In this document: piece by piece, positions 1 through 6,590 of the stretch | How positions within the stretch are numbered: the first letter of the stretch is position 1 | Layout of the letters: every line of letters begins with the position of its first letter | Origin: Kangiellaceae bacterium | GTDB lineage: Bacteria; Pseudomonadota; Gammaproteobacteria; Enterobacterales; Kangiellaceae | Direction: 5' to 3' | Length of the DNA stretch: 11,561 bases | Assembly (NCBI GenBank): GCA_030148365.1 | Contig: JASBTO010000177.1 | Coordinates: 1 to 11,561 of the forward strand | Translations under genes and position numbers: made by a program | Notes under the pieces: model-generated | The model's database searches: none | What the model saw: the letters and a program-made list of their open reading frames with translations, nothing else | What the model was told of the DNA's origin: nothing

Positions 1-507
1 ATTGCCAACCATCCGTCCCTGATCGATGTCGTCATCCTGATTTCATTGATGCCGAATGCGGACTGCATCGTCAAGGAAGCGCTTTGGCATAACTTCTTTA
101 TCCGGGGTGTGGTGGGCGCCGCCTATATCAGCAATTCCGACCCCGAGCAGTTGATGGCAGCCTGTACCGCGTCCCTGGCCGAAGGTAACAATCTGATCAT
201 TTTTCCCGAAGGCACCCGTACCCGATCCGGGCTCACGCTGAACAGCTTCCAGCGGGGCGCCGCCAATATCGCCTTACGTGCGGCTGTCGATATCCGTCCG
301 GTGGTGGTAAACTGCGAGCCGCCGTTTTTGACCAAGACCATGTCCTGGTACGAGATGCCCGACAAACGGGCGCGATTCAGCCTCCGGGTTCAGGACCCGG
401 TGACCATCGACAAGTGGCTGGAAAAGCCCGACAGCGTCACCCTCGAGGCGCGGCAACTGACAAAAATACTTGAAAGCCAATATCGGGAATCCCTTGCGTA
501 TGAATGA
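1..507 (+). CDS. PlsC-like lysophospholipid acyltransferase, 5' end missing
   Basis: This is the 3' part of an open frame that is already open at base 1; 168 residues are visible before the TGA at 505-507. It carries the two signature blocks of the glycerolphosphate/lysophospholipid acyltransferase superfamily. One is an HX4D catalytic motif (ANHPSLID, His4 and Asp9 of the visible part). The other is the acyl-acceptor binding block FPEGTR at visible residues 68-73. The family transfers an acyl group from acyl-ACP or acyl-CoA to a lysophospholipid at the inner membrane. Two carrier proteins follow directly, so its likely job is to place the aryl polyene acyl chain on a lipid acceptor rather than to make bulk phosphatidic acid; this is inference. 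It sits in the slot I recall as apeD. Roughly the N-terminal third, including any membrane anchor, lies outside the window. The family call is secure, the acceptor is not. Confidence 0.88.
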   Translation: MANHPSLIDVVILISLMPNADCIVKEALWHNFFIRGVVGAAYISNSDPEQLMAACTASLAEGNNLIIFPEGTRTRSGLTLNSFQRGAANIALRAAVDIRPVVVNCEPPFLTKTMSWYEMPDKRARFSLRVQDPVTIDKWLEKPDSVTLEARQLTKILESQYRESLAYE

Positions 508-757
508 CTTACACCATGAGATCAAACAGCTGATTATCGATTCGCTGGACCTGGAGGATATGACTCCGGCCGATATCGATAACACCGAACCCTTGTTCGT
601 GGACGGTCTGGGACTGGATTCCATTGATGCCCTGGAGTTGGGGCTGGCCATCAAGAAACAGTACGGCGTCACCCTCGACGCCAGTGACAGTGACACCAAG
701 CGCCATTTTGCCTGCGTGGATAATCTGGTGTCTTTCGTCAAGTCCCAACAAAATTGA
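500..757 (+). CDS. apeE: acyl carrier protein 1 of the aryl polyene pathway
   Basis: An 85-residue acidic protein with the phosphopantetheine attachment motif GLDSID, modified serine Ser41. As an acyl carrier protein it would hold the aryl starter or the growing polyene as a thioester in the cytosol. I chose the ATG at 500 because it gives a normal ACP N-terminus; it overlaps the acyltransferase stop by 8 bp, so translation is probably coupled. An in-frame start at 470 would add ten residues inside the upstream gene and is less likely. The ribosome site is weak (GGGA at 485-488). After helix II it has the charged stretch DASDSDTKRHF, where the neighbouring carrier protein has a more standard sequence, so the two are diverged paralogues and not a recent duplication. 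The symbol is assigned from position and family; which of the two ACPs is the true apeE counterpart is uncertain. Confidence 0.88.
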   Translation: MNDLHHEIKQLIIDSLDLEDMTPADIDNTEPLFVDGLGLDSIDALELGLAIKKQYGVTLDASDSDTKRHFACVDNLVSFVKSQQN

Positions 758-769
758 GAGTGCCGAATA

Positions 770-1024
770 ATGCAAAACCATGCCGAGATTTTTGAAGCGC
801 TGAGCGACATCCTGGAAGATTTGTTCGAAGTCCCCCGTACCGATATCACCCTGGAAGCGAGTCTTTACGAAGATCTGGATCTTGACTCCATCGACGCCGT
901 CGATCTGGTGATCAAGCTGCAGGAAGTGACCGGCGCCAAGGTCAAGCCGGACGAATTCAAAGCCGTGCGCACCGTGGGTGACGTAGTCGAATCGGTGCAC
1001 GGACTCCTGCACGAAGCTGCCTGA
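770..1024 (+). CDS. apeF: acyl carrier protein 2 of the aryl polyene pathway
   Basis: An 84-residue acyl carrier protein with the attachment motif DLDSIDAVDL; Ser40 is the predicted 4'-phosphopantetheine site. Of the two tandem carrier proteins it is closer to canonical type II fatty-acid ACP, with a conserved helix II (SIDAVDLVIKL) and helix III region (VKPDEFKAVRTVGDVV). It starts 12 bp after the first ACP and its stop overlaps the next start in a TGATG junction. Two ACPs side by side are typical of aryl polyene clusters. Known systems use the pair with a dedicated ligase, dehydratases and a ketosynthase heterodimer, which suggests different duties such as starter loading versus elongation; the sequence does not say which protein does what. 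No phosphopantetheinyl transferase is seen in this window. Confidence 0.88.
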   Translation: MQNHAEIFEALSDILEDLFEVPRTDITLEASLYEDLDLDSIDAVDLVIKLQEVTGAKVKPDEFKAVRTVGDVVESVHGLLHEAA

Positions 1025-1575
1025 TGCGCTGGTTGAAGCCGCTGCTTCTGGTTGTGGCGCTGGCGTATCCGTTTGCCGTTTACTTCGGACTGCAAGTCCT
1101 CGAAGCCCGAGTGCTGGGCGGCATTCTGGCGGCGCTGCTGGCGCTGCGCCTGCTGTTGGCAGGCAGCAAGTTTTCCGTCAATCCCGGGGTTTACACCGTC
1201 GCTCTGGCGGGCGTGGCCTTCAGTCTGGCGGCGAGCATCGCCGACAACCCGGACTGGTTCCTGTTCAGCCCCGTCGCCATGAACGCCGGTCTGTTGCTGG
1301 TATTCGGCCACAGTCTGATCAGTCCGCCCAGTGTAATCGAGCAGATTGCCCGGGTGATGGAACCGGATTTGCCGGACTCTGCCATTCCCTATACCCGGGC
1401 CGTCACGGGGGTCTGGTGTGGTTTTTTCGTGGTTAACGGCGCTATCGCGCTTTACACGGCGCTTTATTCCAGTCTGGCTGTCTGGACGCTATACAATGGC
1501 CTGATTGCCTACCTGCTGATGGGTACCCTGTTTGTCATCGAATACCTGGTGCGACGCCGGGTTCGCGATCGCTGA
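1024..1575 (+). CDS. multi-pass inner-membrane protein of aryl polyene clusters, function unknown
   Basis: A 183-residue, strongly hydrophobic protein with about six predicted membrane segments, at roughly residues 4-22, 30-46, 55-72, 84-100, 126-147 and 152-175. It ends in a positively charged tail (VRRRVRDR) that should lie in the cytoplasm. A soluble loop around residues 101-125 holds PPSVIEQIARVMEPDLP. I see no catalytic motif. It resembles the small membrane protein (COG4648 type) that recurs between the ACPs and the AMP ligase in aryl polyene clusters, the slot I recall as apeG. Its constant position suggests that it anchors the cytosolic assembly line at the membrane or helps present the lipid acceptor; both are guesses. 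Its ATG shares one base with the ACP2 stop (TGATG), so it is almost certainly translated by coupling. Confidence 0.75.
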   Translation: MRWLKPLLLVVALAYPFAVYFGLQVLEARVLGGILAALLALRLLLAGSKFSVNPGVYTVALAGVAFSLAASIADNPDWFLFSPVAMNAGLLLVFGHSLISPPSVIEQIARVMEPDLPDSAIPYTRAVTGVWCGFFVVNGAIALYTALYSSLAVWTLYNGLIAYLLMGTLFVIEYLVRRRVRDR

Positions 1576-1576
1576 C

Positions 1577-2959
1577 ATGTCCGCGCGGTCCCTGTCGACA
1601 CTGCTGACCACCGGCTTTGCAGCCACCCATCCGGTCGCCGGGATAGATGGCCGTTACCGGGACTGGGGATCCTTTACCGCGCTCGTGCGCCGGTACCGGA
1701 CCCGGCTGGAGGCGATACCCGGCCAACGCTGGCTGCTTTATTTTTACGACCCTTTCGCGTTTGCCGCCGCCTTGTTGGCTCTCTGGCAACTTGACCGGGT
1801 GCCGGTGCTGCCGCCCAACAACCAGCCGGGTACTGTCGGGGAACTCTGTGGACAGGTTGACGGACAAGTCGGCGACTTGCCCCCCAACCCCGAGCTACCG
1901 GGGATACCCGCGGATACCGACGACCAATCAGATTCTCTGACGGCGGATTGCCGGTTCCGGGTATTACCGGTGACAAGCACCCTGGAACTCTTTACCTCCG
2001 GCTCTACCGGCAAGCCCAAGAGAATTGTCAAAACCCTGGCCCAGCTGGACGCTGAAATCGCTGCACTGGAGCAATTGTGGGGCCGCGATCTGGGCAACGC
2101 ACGCGTGCAGGCGACCGTCTCTCACCAGCACATCTACGGACTGCTGTTCCGGTTGCTCTGGCCCTTGTGCGCCGGCCGGAAGTTTGACTGTCGCCAAATC
2201 CGTCACCCCGGGGCGCTGGTGGAGTCGCTGGCCGGCGGGACGCCGCCGGTGCTGGTGTCGAGTCCGGCCTTTCTGGCACGATTGCCGGACATGGCGTTAC
2301 CGGCATTGCCGGCGTTACCCCGACGGATTTTTTCGTCCGGCGGTCCGCTCCCGGCATCGGCGGCCGAGGCCTGCGAGCAATGGCTCGGCAGTTTGCCGGT
2401 GGAAGTGCTCGGCAGCAGCGAGACCGGCGGCGTCGCCTGGCGCCGACAGGCCACTGAACAGGAGGACTGGCACCTTCTGCCCGGGGTGCAACTGACTATC
2501 AATGACACCGACCAGGCGGTGCAGGTGTCTTCGCCTTTTACCGGTGGCAGTGAATATCTGGCGCTGGGTGATCGGGGTGAATGGACCGGCCCGGATCGGT
2601 TCCGGCTCCTCGGCCGGGTCGACACCCTGGTCAAGATCGAAGAGAAGCGGATCTCCCTGACGGCCATGACCGAGCGCCTGCGGGCCTTGCCGACGGTCGC
2701 CGATGGCGCGCTGGTGGTACTGCACGGCCGTCGGACCTGCCTGGGCGCCGCGGTCGTGCTCGATGATGCCGGCCAGCGGCAACTTGCCGAGCAGGGCGGC
2801 GTACGGTTCAGCCGCCGGCTGCGTCTGTCCCTGGCGCCCTGGTTCGAACCCGTCGTCCTGCCCCGCAAGTGGCGCTTTGTTCCGTCCCTGCCGACCGACA
2901 GCCAGGGCAAAACCACGGCGGCCGCCTTGACCGCACTGTTTTCGGAGGCCCAATCATGA
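1577..2959 (+). CDS. apeH: AMP-dependent aryl acid ligase (acyl-ACP synthetase type)
   Basis: A 460-residue ANL-superfamily adenylating enzyme. Visible core motifs are the phosphate-binding loop LFTSGSTGKPKR (residues 138-149), LGSSETGG (278-285), the ribose-binding Asp in LALGDRGEW (328-336), the hinge region GRVDTLVKIEEKRIS (346-360), and the C-terminal catalytic lysine Lys445 in DSQGKTTAA. It is compact for the family, many members of which exceed 500 residues, with a short N-terminal domain. In aryl polyene pathways this enzyme activates an aryl acid as the AMP ester and transfers it to a carrier protein. With an ammonia lyase in the same operon, a cinnamate- or coumarate-type acid is the likely substrate; this is inference. 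I prefer the ATG at 1577, one base after the previous stop, over a TTG at 1532 that would bury 44 bp in that gene. It joins the dehydratase by an ATGA overlap. Confidence 0.87.
   Translation: MSARSLSTLLTTGFAATHPVAGIDGRYRDWGSFTALVRRYRTRLEAIPGQRWLLYFYDPFAFAAALLALWQLDRVPVLPPNNQPGTVGELCGQVDGQVGDLPPNPELPGIPADTDDQSDSLTADCRFRVLPVTSTLELFTSGSTGKPKRIVKTLAQLDAEIAALEQLWGRDLGNARVQATVSHQHIYGLLFRLLWPLCAGRKFDCRQIRHPGALVESLAGGTPPVLVSSPAFLARLPDMALPALPALPRRIFSSGGPLPASAAEACEQWLGSLPVEVLGSSETGGVAWRRQATEQEDWHLLPGVQLTINDTDQAVQVSSPFTGGSEYLALGDRGEWTGPDRFRLLGRVDTLVKIEEKRISLTAMTERLRALPTVADGALVVLHGRRTCLGAAVVLDDAGQRQLAEQGGVRFSRRLRLSLAPWFEPVVLPRKWRFVPSLPTDSQGKTTAAALTALFSEAQS
2944..2948 (+). promoter_or_regulatory. ribosome binding site of the dehydratase gene
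   Basis: GGAGG lies 7 nt before the ATG at 2956, inside the last codons of the ligase gene. It is what fixes the dehydratase start; earlier in-frame starts would run far back into the ligase. Confidence 0.7.
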
Positions 2960-3297
2960 GCCAAAGACCCGTTATCCACGGGATTGAAGAAGGCGACGGC
3001 GAGGTGACCCTGAGCCTGGAAATCCCCGCGGATCTGGAATATTTTGACGGCCACTTTCCGCAAACGCCGATCTTGCCGGGCGTGGTTCAGGTGCACTGGG
3101 CGATGGTGTTGGGGCACGAGTATCTGGACTTGCCCAGCCGTTTTGCCGGCATGGAAGTGGTCAAATTCCAGGAAATTATTCGCCCCCAATCCCGGGTCGA
3201 GCTGAACCTCAGATTTGACGCCGGCAAGGGCAAGCTCTATTTCAGTTACATGAGTTCCGGCGGCCGCCATGCCTCCGGGCGAATTCTGTTGCAGTAA
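2956..3297 (+). CDS. apeI: FabZ/FabA-like hotdog 3-hydroxyacyl-ACP dehydratase
   Basis: A 113-residue single hotdog domain. The core EYFDGHFPQTPILPGVVQ (residues 28-45) is the FabZ signature around the catalytic His (FPGHFPxxPxxPGV in FabZ), here His33. The second catalytic residue of FabZ/FabA (Glu68 in E. coli FabZ, Asp84 in FabA) lies 14 residues after that His. Here that position is His47 in PGVVQVHWAM, so the usual acid is not present. The enzyme should dehydrate beta-hydroxyacyl-ACP to leave the trans double bonds of the polyene, acting repeatedly in the cytosol. Known aryl polyene clusters have two dehydratases (apeI and apeP); only this one is in the window. It overlaps the ligase stop by 4 bp. 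A thioesterase of the hotdog class is a weaker alternative, because the HFPxxPxxPGV core is dehydratase-like. Confidence 0.82.
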   Translation: MSQRPVIHGIEEGDGEVTLSLEIPADLEYFDGHFPQTPILPGVVQVHWAMVLGHEYLDLPSRFAGMEVVKFQEIIRPQSRVELNLRFDAGKGKLYFSYMSSGGRHASGRILLQ

Positions 3298-3310
3298 TCC
3301 GGAACCGGTT

Positions 3311-5047
3311 ATGAGTTTCAAGCCCTGTCTGGTCATCCCGAGTTTCAATCATCATGCCGCTATCGAAGCGGTGCTGGAGCGCCTGGCCGACTACAACTTG
3401 CCCTGTTTTCTGGTCGACGATGGCAGTAACGACGAGTCCCGGCAGGCCCTGGCTCGCGCAGCGGCGGGACGGGAATGGGTTACCCTGTTGCGCCACAGCG
3501 CCAATCTCGGCAAGGGTGCGGCGGTGGTGTCAGGGCTCCGGGCCGCACAGGCGGCCGGCTGCAGCCATGCCCTGCAGGTGGATGCCGATGGCCAACATGA
3601 TCTGGGCGACCTTCCGAAAATGCTGGAGGCGGCCCGGGCGCAGCCGGACAGCCTGGTCAGCGGTTGGCCGCAATATGACAGTTCAGTCCCGAAAGGCCGG
3701 TTGATAGGCCGTTACCTGACCCATTTCTGGGTATGGGTGGAAACCCTGTCCTTTGCCATTCGCGATTCCATGTGCGGCTACCGGGTCTACCCACTGGCGG
3801 CGACTCTGGCATTGCTCGATCGGGTCGAGCCGGGCCGCCGTATGGACTTTGATACGGAGATCATGGTGCGCCTCTACTGGCAGGGGCTGGACATGGTCAT
3901 GATCCCGACCCGGGTCACCTACCCCGAACAAAATACCTCGAATTTCCGGATGGTCCGGGACAATTTGCGGATTTCTTCGATGCATACCCGGCTCGTGCTG
4001 GGCATGTTGCGGCGGCTGCCTCGTCTGCTGGCTCGCAACTCCCGGCACCGGGAGCAGGCGCACTGGGCCCGGGTCGAGGAGCGGGGCTCCACCCGGGGCG
4101 TCCGGACGCTGTTTCTAATCAACAAGTGGTTCGGCCGACCCGGCTTCGCGGCAATCCTGTATCCCGTCATGACCTATTTTTACCTGACCGGACACGGGGC
4201 CCGGCGAGCCTCGGCTGACTATCTCCGGCGGATTTTTGAAACCAGTCCAGAGCCCGGATTTTTCCGTAGCCGCCCCGGCCGGTGGCAGAGTTTCCGTCAT
4301 TTCATGACCTTCGGTCACGCCCTGATGGACAAGGCCCAGGGCTGGACCGGAAGGCTGCAATCAGAGCAGGTGGAGGTGGTGAATCCGGAGGTCCTCGCGG
4401 AGGCGACCGCTCCCGGGCGGGGTGCGATCTTTCTGAGTGCCCACCACGGTAACCTGGACATGTGTCGCTCCCTTGGCAACAAGGCCTTCGACAACAAAAT
4501 CAATGTATTGATGCTGACCGAACTGGGTAGCGGCTACAATGCGGTGTTGCGGGAGGCGAATCCGGAATTTGAAAAACGGGTTATCCAGGTCTCCAGCATC
4601 GGGCCGGATACCGCCATCATGTTGCAGGAAAAGATTGACCGGGGAGAGTACCTTTTCATTCTGGCGGACCGCACGTCGGCAACCGTACCGGGTCGTTCCC
4701 GGCAACTGGATTTTCTCGGCTCACCGGCGGCCTTCGGCGAAGGCTCCTTCATTCTCGCCAGCTTGCTCAAATGCCCCGTCTATCTGATGTACTGCCTGCA
4801 AGTCGGCAAGGGTTATCAGATGCACGTCGAGAGATTCCGGGAGCAGGTGATCTTGCCCCGCAGGCAGCGCAGCGAAGGGCTGCAGGCGGTCATGGCTGAC
4901 TATGTTGCGCGTCTGGAGCATTATTGCTACCTTGCGCCGCTGCAATGGTTCAATTTTTATGACTTCTGGCGGACCCCGTCCGGACAGACCAAAAGCTTCC
5001 GGAATGTCGCGGAAATCAAGGGTGAGAAGCATATTGAAAACGTCTGA
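3311..5047 (+). CDS. apeJ: fused family 2 glycosyltransferase and LpxL-like acyltransferase
   Basis: A 578-residue two-domain protein. Residues 1 to about 235 are a GT2 glycosyltransferase: LVIPSFNHHAAI at the start, VDDGSND (35-41), the DxD metal/nucleotide-sugar motif VDADGQHD (Asp91, Asp93), and the acceptor region DSMCGYRVYP and MDFDTEI (178-184). Residues from about 262 to 560 resemble the LpxL/HtrB lipid A acyltransferases (COG4261 type), with HX4D in SAHHGNLD (His378, Asp383) and LADRTSATVPGRSRQLDF (451-468). The GT2 half lacks a long membrane domain. The fusion suggests that one enzyme both glycosylates and acylates the same acceptor, making the glycolipid anchor of the polyene; this is inference from domain content. 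The start is the ATG at 3311, 13 bp after the dehydratase, preceded by a weak GGAA; an in-frame start at 3269 would overlap the upstream gene. The last 14 bp overlap the ammonia lyase. Confidence 0.87.
   Translation: MSFKPCLVIPSFNHHAAIEAVLERLADYNLPCFLVDDGSNDESRQALARAAAGREWVTLLRHSANLGKGAAVVSGLRAAQAAGCSHALQVDADGQHDLGDLPKMLEAARAQPDSLVSGWPQYDSSVPKGRLIGRYLTHFWVWVETLSFAIRDSMCGYRVYPLAATLALLDRVEPGRRMDFDTEIMVRLYWQGLDMVMIPTRVTYPEQNTSNFRMVRDNLRISSMHTRLVLGMLRRLPRLLARNSRHREQAHWARVEERGSTRGVRTLFLINKWFGRPGFAAILYPVMTYFYLTGHGARRASADYLRRIFETSPEPGFFRSRPGRWQSFRHFMTFGHALMDKAQGWTGRLQSEQVEVVNPEVLAEATAPGRGAIFLSAHHGNLDMCRSLGNKAFDNKINVLMLTELGSGYNAVLREANPEFEKRVIQVSSIGPDTAIMLQEKIDRGEYLFILADRTSATVPGRSRQLDFLGSPAAFGEGSFILASLLKCPVYLMYCLQVGKGYQMHVERFREQVILPRRQRSEGLQAVMADYVARLEHYCYLAPLQWFNFYDFWRTPSGQTKSFRNVAEIKGEKHIENV
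5018..5026 (+). promoter_or_regulatory. ribosome binding site selecting the TTG start of the ammonia lyase gene
   Basis: AAGGGTGAG includes GGTGA (5021-5025), which pairs with the 16S anti-Shine-Dalgarno, 8 nt before TTG at 5034. Competing in-frame starts (ATG 5004, GTG 5022) have no comparable site, so this site decides the call. Confidence 0.55.
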
Positions 5048-6590
5048 AACCATCTGTTTTGGCAACCGGGAGCGTCTCTCAATCGAGGCCATTACAGCCA
5101 TTGCCAAAGCCGGCGTCAAAGTCCGCATCGACGACAGCGAGGACTTCCGCCGGCGCGTTGCAAAGAGCGTCGCCTTCCTTGACCGCCTGCTCGAAGAGGA
5201 GGGGGTCATCTACGGGGTCACCACCGGCTTTGGCGACTCCTGTACCCAACCCGTGGCAAAAGCCCAGATTCTGGAGTTGCCGCTGCACCTGACCCGTTAC
5301 CACGGCTGTGGTCTGGGCCGGGATTTCGATGAAGTCTCGACCCTGGCGATCATGGCCGCCCGCCTGGTGTCCCTGAGCCAGGGTTACTCCGGTGTACGTT
5401 TGGAGTTGCTGGAGTTGCTGGCGACGCTCATCAACCGGGCTGTCCTGCCCCGCATTCCCGAAGAAGGCTCGGTGGGCGCAAGTGGCGATCTGACGCCTCT
5501 GTCCTACCTGGCGGCGGCCATGGTGGGTGAGCGGGAAGTCAATTTCCGGGGCCAACTGCGGCCCTCCGCCGAGGTCCTGTCGGAACTCGGCATCACACCG
5601 CTGAAACTGCGCCCCAAGGAAGGCCTGGCATTAATGAATGGCACCGCGGTCATGACCGGACTGGCCTGCCTCGCATTCGAGCGCGCCGAATATCTGACCC
5701 GTCTCTGCGCCCGGCTTACCGCCCTCGCGAGCCTCGGTCTGCAGGGCAATGCCAATCATTTCGATGAGGTCCTGTTTTCCGTCAAGCCCCATGCGGGCCA
5801 GAACCGGGTCGCCAGTTGGCTGCGCGACGATCTGGATTATCATCGCCATCCGCGGCGCAATTCACCGCGCCTGCAGGATCGCTACTCCATTCGCTGCGCG
5901 CCCCATGTGATCGGCGTGCTCAAAGATGCTTTGCCCTGGCTGCGGGACTCTATCGAGAACGAACTGAACAGCGCCAACGACAATCCGATTATCGATGGCG
6001 ATGCCGAGCGGATCCTGCACGGCGGTCACTTTTACGGCGGCCATATCGCGTTCGCCATGGATGCCATGAAAACTGCAGTGGCCAATCTCGCCGATCTGAT
6101 GGATCGGCAGCTGGCCCTGCTGGTGGACCCGAAATTCAATCATGGTCTGCCGGCCAATCTGTCCGGTGCCGCGCCCGGTCGGGGCGCCATCAACCACGGT
6201 TTCAAGGCCGTCCAGATCGGCACCTCGGCCTGGACCGCGGAAGCGCTCAAACTGACCATGCCCGCCAGCGTGTTTTCCCGATCCACCGAATGTCACAACC
6301 AGGACAAGGTCAGCATGGGTACCATCGCCGCGCGGGATTGTCTGCGGGTGCTGGAATTGACCGAGCAGGTGGCCGCGGGTCACCTGATGGCGGCCATGCA
6401 GGCGGTGCGCTTGCGGGTGCACCAGGGAGAACTGGCCGAAGATGGTCTGAATGACGGGGTGCGGGCCATGCTGGAGGATTTCCGACGGCATTTTCCCGAG
6501 GTCCAGGAAGATCGGCCCCTGGAGCAGGAGTTGCGGCAACTGCTGGAACACATTCGTGCGCGTCGCTGGAGTCTGTATGAAACTGCCTGA
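5034..6590 (+). CDS. MIO-type aromatic amino acid ammonia lyase (HutH/TAL/PAL family)
   Basis: A 518-residue, full-length member of the histidine/phenylalanine/tyrosine ammonia lyase family. The MIO prosthetic group would form from Ala149-Ser150-Gly151 in GSVGASGDLTPLS. Other active-site elements are the catalytic Tyr60 in YGVTTGFG, Asn203 in LALMNGT, QDRYSIRC (281-288, Tyr284 and Arg287), NSANDNP (312-318) and HNQDKVSMG (421-429). The position that is Glu414 in HutH, needed for histidine, is Gln423 here, as in PAL and TAL enzymes. The selectivity pair is Tyr89-His90, where HutH has Ser-His, Rhodobacter TAL His-Leu and PAL Phe-Leu. I therefore read it as an aromatic lyase supplying a cinnamate or 4-coumarate starter, as the lyase of flexirubin clusters does, and not as hutH; the substrate is unproven. 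The start is TTG 5034, overlapping the upstream stop by 14 bp. It lies where classical ape clusters run straight from apeJ to apeK. Confidence 0.85.
   Translation: MKTSETICFGNRERLSIEAITAIAKAGVKVRIDDSEDFRRRVAKSVAFLDRLLEEEGVIYGVTTGFGDSCTQPVAKAQILELPLHLTRYHGCGLGRDFDEVSTLAIMAARLVSLSQGYSGVRLELLELLATLINRAVLPRIPEEGSVGASGDLTPLSYLAAAMVGEREVNFRGQLRPSAEVLSELGITPLKLRPKEGLALMNGTAVMTGLACLAFERAEYLTRLCARLTALASLGLQGNANHFDEVLFSVKPHAGQNRVASWLRDDLDYHRHPRRNSPRLQDRYSIRCAPHVIGVLKDALPWLRDSIENELNSANDNPIIDGDAERILHGGHFYGGHIAFAMDAMKTAVANLADLMDRQLALLVDPKFNHGLPANLSGAAPGRGAINHGFKAVQIGTSAWTAEALKLTMPASVFSRSTECHNQDKVSMGTIAARDCLRVLELTEQVAAGHLMAAMQAVRLRVHQGELAEDGLNDGVRAMLEDFRRHFPEVQEDRPLEQELRQLLEHIRARRWSLYETA

Noticed and set aside
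3298..3310. Internal promoter or terminator between genes
   Set aside because: This 13-bp gap is the longest between genes in the window; there is no hairpin plus T-run and no room for a promoter, so one transcript is the simplest reading.
2203..3348. 381-codon open frame on the - strand
   Set aside because: Lies opposite the ligase and dehydratase genes, which carry clear motifs; the translated - strand product is low-complexity Arg/Pro/Ser-rich, as expected for a shadow in GC-rich coding DNA.
5862..6551. Long - strand open frames opposite the lyase gene (and similarly 9523-10191 opposite the exporter)
   Set aside because: No domains, Gln/His/Arg-rich shadow composition, and no ribosome site of note; the + strand genes explain the region.
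5034..6590. Assignment as hutH, histidine catabolism
   Set aside because: Gln instead of Glu at the HutH 414 position, no hutU/hutI/hutG neighbours, and an aryl polyene operon context all argue against histidine degradation.
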